Assembly (NCBI RefSeq): GCF_002210345.1
Contig: NZ_MWQI01000002.1
Location: 1 to 64,000 of the forward strand
DNA: 64,000 bases
Direction: 5' to 3'
From: Fibrobacter sp. UWB4
GTDB lineage: Bacteria; Fibrobacterota; Fibrobacteria; Fibrobacterales; Fibrobacteraceae
The notes under the pieces were generated by a model that saw only the letters and a program-made list of their open reading frames with translations, did no database searches and had not been told where the DNA came from. Positions 62,272-64,000 of this stretch are shown in pieces; position 1 is the first letter of the stretch, and each line of letters begins with the position of its first letter. The translations under genes were made by a program, and so were the position numbers.

Positions 62272-63543
62272 TCACTTTGATTCGGACTTGGCTTCAGTCC
62301 ATTTGATGTTGTTGCCGATGTTGCGGACTAGGCGGCCTCCTCCAAAATACCCTCCCCAATTTGGCTGTGAAGAACCATAATTTAAATCCTTCCAATATGG
62401 CTCAGCTGTTGCTTTACCTGCTGGATGTTCTTTTAATGAACGATTGTTGCCCCCTTTCATGCGAGAGGGATTCCCGTTTTGATCTGGAAATATATTAGAA
62501 TTGTCCAAAAAAACATGTTCCCATACAAGTCCAAATATGTCATATAGGCCATACCCATTAGGTAATAATTGACCCACTGGTTCTGAATTCCAACCTTTTC
62601 CTGTTACTAGTTTAGCGTATTTTTGTGCATTTTCGAGAGTTGCTGAACTGTAGTTGCCCCAAGGTGCTTCGTTTTTTTTGTCTCCACCACGAGCAAACAT
62701 CATCCATTCATTGTAATAAGGAATTCTATAGCCATCTGAATATGTGTCAATTAAAACATAAATATCTCCATCTTCATGATCTGTAAAGTCTAGATAGCTG
62801 ATGGAAAAATATTGGTTTTCTGATAAGGAACTCTGACTGGCTGTGGTGAAATGGTAATAAGGTTTAAGCCCTTCACGAATACTGCGTGCATTCGCGTATT
62901 TCATTATTTGATATAAGAATAAGGTGTTTGCTGCAGAATCTTTAGTTGAGCAGTTTTCATTACGAATGCTTCTTTTTTTTCGGGAAATCCAATTGTTTGC
63001 AAATTCCTTTAATGTTGGGTTTAGTTTTGGAGTTGTATCGGGTATATCATCCCATAACAATTGTGTAATTTCGCAATTGGTTATGGGATATTTATCTACT
63101 AGATAAGTCCCTGTTACAGATACAAACCTTTCCGGATCTGTGTTTGTAAAATAATCAGATGTTGCTGCGATATCTTCAGGGTATTCATTATATCCAAGTA
63201 ATACTTTTTCGTTCTTGAAATCAAGATATCTCATCCCGACAGCTAGATTGATTTTATGGGAACTATCCGAGTTTGGGAAATACACGTTAAGAGTTTCAAC
63301 ACCAATAAGCGTCGGAGCTTGGAATGCTAGGCAGGAATCGTTGAGTTCCACCGTACTCAGCGAAGTTTTCCATTCGCGGACGGGCGTGTCCAAGCATATT
63401 TTGATGGATTCGGCCTTTTCGGCTTCAAGCCAAAGCTCGTTTTTTAGCGAATCACTCTTTATATTATATTGGCTAGCATTCGCCAAAGCAAGGCTGGCAG
63501 CAATTAAAAGAACGGCTTTTTTCATTCCGACGCGGCATTTCAT
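62272..63543 (-). CDS. Secreted SUMF1/FGE-like paralog 4
   Basis: A 423-residue paralog with an N-terminal signal peptide (KKAVLLIAASLALANA). The shared module is present (LWLEAEKAESIKICLDTPVR) and the SUMF1-like domain has GYRIPYYNEWMMFARGGDKK, APWGNYS, GQLLPNGYGLYDIFGLVWEH and GGRLVRNIGN. One of the typical glycine-phenylalanine pairs near the end is altered (GGGRL). It is the first gene of the array; each gene appears to have its own promoter, so the array is a set of single genes and not one operon. Confidence 0.75.
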   Translation of the reverse strand: MKCRVGMKKAVLLIAASLALANASQYNIKSDSLKNELWLEAEKAESIKICLDTPVREWKTSLSTVELNDSCLAFQAPTLIGVETLNVYFPNSDSSHKINLAVGMRYLDFKNEKVLLGYNEYPEDIAATSDYFTNTDPERFVSVTGTYLVDKYPITNCEITQLLWDDIPDTTPKLNPTLKEFANNWISRKKRSIRNENCSTKDSAANTLFLYQIMKYANARSIREGLKPYYHFTTASQSSLSENQYFSISYLDFTDHEDGDIYVLIDTYSDGYRIPYYNEWMMFARGGDKKNEAPWGNYSSATLENAQKYAKLVTGKGWNSEPVGQLLPNGYGLYDIFGLVWEHVFLDNSNIFPDQNGNPSRMKGGNNRSLKEHPAGKATAEPYWKDLNYGSSQPNWGGYFGGGRLVRNIGNNIKWTEAKSESK

Positions 63544-63871
63544 ACAACTGAATATACAAAATTCATCAGTTTTAAAGATCCTTCGACTTCGCTCAGGATG
63601 ACACTAGAAGTGACTGAATCCTTCCTCCCTGACGGTCGAGGATGACTCAGGATCAATGACCGTAACTGGATCCTTCCTCCCTACGGTCGTCAGGATGACG
63701 CATTTGTACCACCACCGCACTCCCCTTCTAATGACCAATGACTAATGACCAACAGCCTTGTCCACTGCACATGCGAGCAATTACCTAAAATTCGCCAAAT
63801 TGCGCGTTTTATCGCCTTAAACGCCAAAAGTCATTTTCAAATAATGAAAAAAAACTAAATTTGGCTTCACT
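63544..63871. other. Intergenic region with leaderless promoter box, dispersed repeats and heptad tract
   Basis: TATATT on the minus strand (plus 63551-63556) lies 7 bases before the ATG at 63543. At 63570-63702 there are several partial copies of the GATCC..CAGGATGAC repeat. A TGACCAA/TGACTAA heptad tract lies at 63728-63753. TAAATT (63856-63861) may be the -10 box of the downstream gene. No gene is seen. Confidence 0.6.
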
Positions 63872-64000
63872 ATGAATACTTCTATGAACGATTTATGGGT
63901 GGGTGTCGACGTAGGCTCCACCACTGTGAAAATTGCTGTAGTCGATCCCGAGACATCTAAGCTTTTACACTATACATATCAGCGTCATAACGCCATGCAG
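63872..64000 (+). CDS. BadF/BadG/BcrA/BcrD-type ATPase (acyl-CoA dehydratase activator), 5' part
   Basis: Only the first 43 codons are in the window. They read MNTSMNDLWVGVDVGSTTVK, continuing IAVVDPETSKLLHY. The DVGSTTVK motif is the first phosphate-binding loop of the ASKHA-fold activators of 2-hydroxyacyl-CoA dehydratases and benzoyl-CoA reductases. These ATPases pass an electron to the dehydratase. The gene runs off the right edge, so domain composition and substrate class cannot be judged. Confidence 0.8.
   Translation, partial: MNTSMNDLWVGVDVGSTTVKIAVVDPETSKLLHYTYQRHNAMQ

Overview
The window looks like a chromosomal segment of a Fibrobacter-type bacterium (phylum Fibrobacterota). This rests on a tandem family of secreted SUMF1/FGE-like paralogs of the kind expanded in that genus, on AT-rich -10 boxes of the form TATATT often placed only a few bases before the start codon, and on the gene content; it is inference and not a database match. 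Housekeeping genes are visibly GC-richer than the AT-rich accessory middle part.

Layout. 1-12.3 kb (mostly + strand): ruvA and ruvB (Holliday junction branch migration), an Omp85-like outer-membrane barrel on the minus strand, an RND/MMPL exporter overlapping a class I aminotransferase, an FHA-ABC transporter fusion overlapping a Ser/Thr protein kinase with a discoidin-like outer domain, a YraN family protein, a Sua5/YciO family protein and tRNA-Arg(CCT). 12.3-18.9 kb: two adjacent calpain-like (C2) cysteine proteases, an HD-GYP c-di-GMP phosphodiesterase and a DUF1353 protein. 18.9-26.3 kb (minus): a type I restriction-modification operon, hsdM-FRG-hsdS-(remnant of an ATP-binding regulator)-hsdR. 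26.4-48.35 kb (minus): a complete extracellular contractile injection system (eCIS, Afp/PVC/MAC-like). In transcription order it holds a DUF4255 tube terminator, an unknown conserved protein, one sheath, two tubes, a DUF5908 peptide, a LysM tail protein, a VgrG-like spike, a PAAR tip, a gp25 wedge, a baseplate-J protein, a fibre-like protein, an Afp12-like baseplate protein, a tape-measure-type protein, an AAA+ ATPase, a membrane-anchored GH18-like protein, and then three proteins sharing one N-terminal leader, two of which carry a DUF4157 'eCIS core' domain with different C-terminal cargo domains. 48.8-52 kb (+): a LuxR-HTH/TPR regulator divergent from the eCIS, a small beta-rich protein and a permuted papain-fold (YiiX/NlpC-like) enzyme. 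The two last genes share an identical upstream 13-mer. 52-55.7 kb (minus): PmbA/TldE, an orphan HigA-type antitoxin, and a two-gene ATPase plus PD-(D/E)XK pair that resembles a defence system. 55.8-63.5 kb (minus): an AlgJ/AlgX-like protein and five tandem secreted paralogs, four with SUMF1-like domains. 63.87 kb to the end: the start of a BadF/HgdC-type acyl-CoA dehydratase activator.

Main ideas. The eCIS appears structurally complete, and its candidate payloads are modular: a conserved leader plus DUF4157 plus variable C-terminus. One payload carries a zinc deaminase signature (HAE, then PCxxC). The other has undergone a partial tandem duplication of its 3' end, so its apparent C-terminal membrane helix is an out-of-frame reading of a decayed gene fragment. 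Three papain-fold hydrolases (two calpain-like, one YiiX-like) flank the machine and may be co-regulated cargo, which is inference. The ATPase/nuclease pair and the FRG gene inside the type I operon are the best candidates for little-described defence components.
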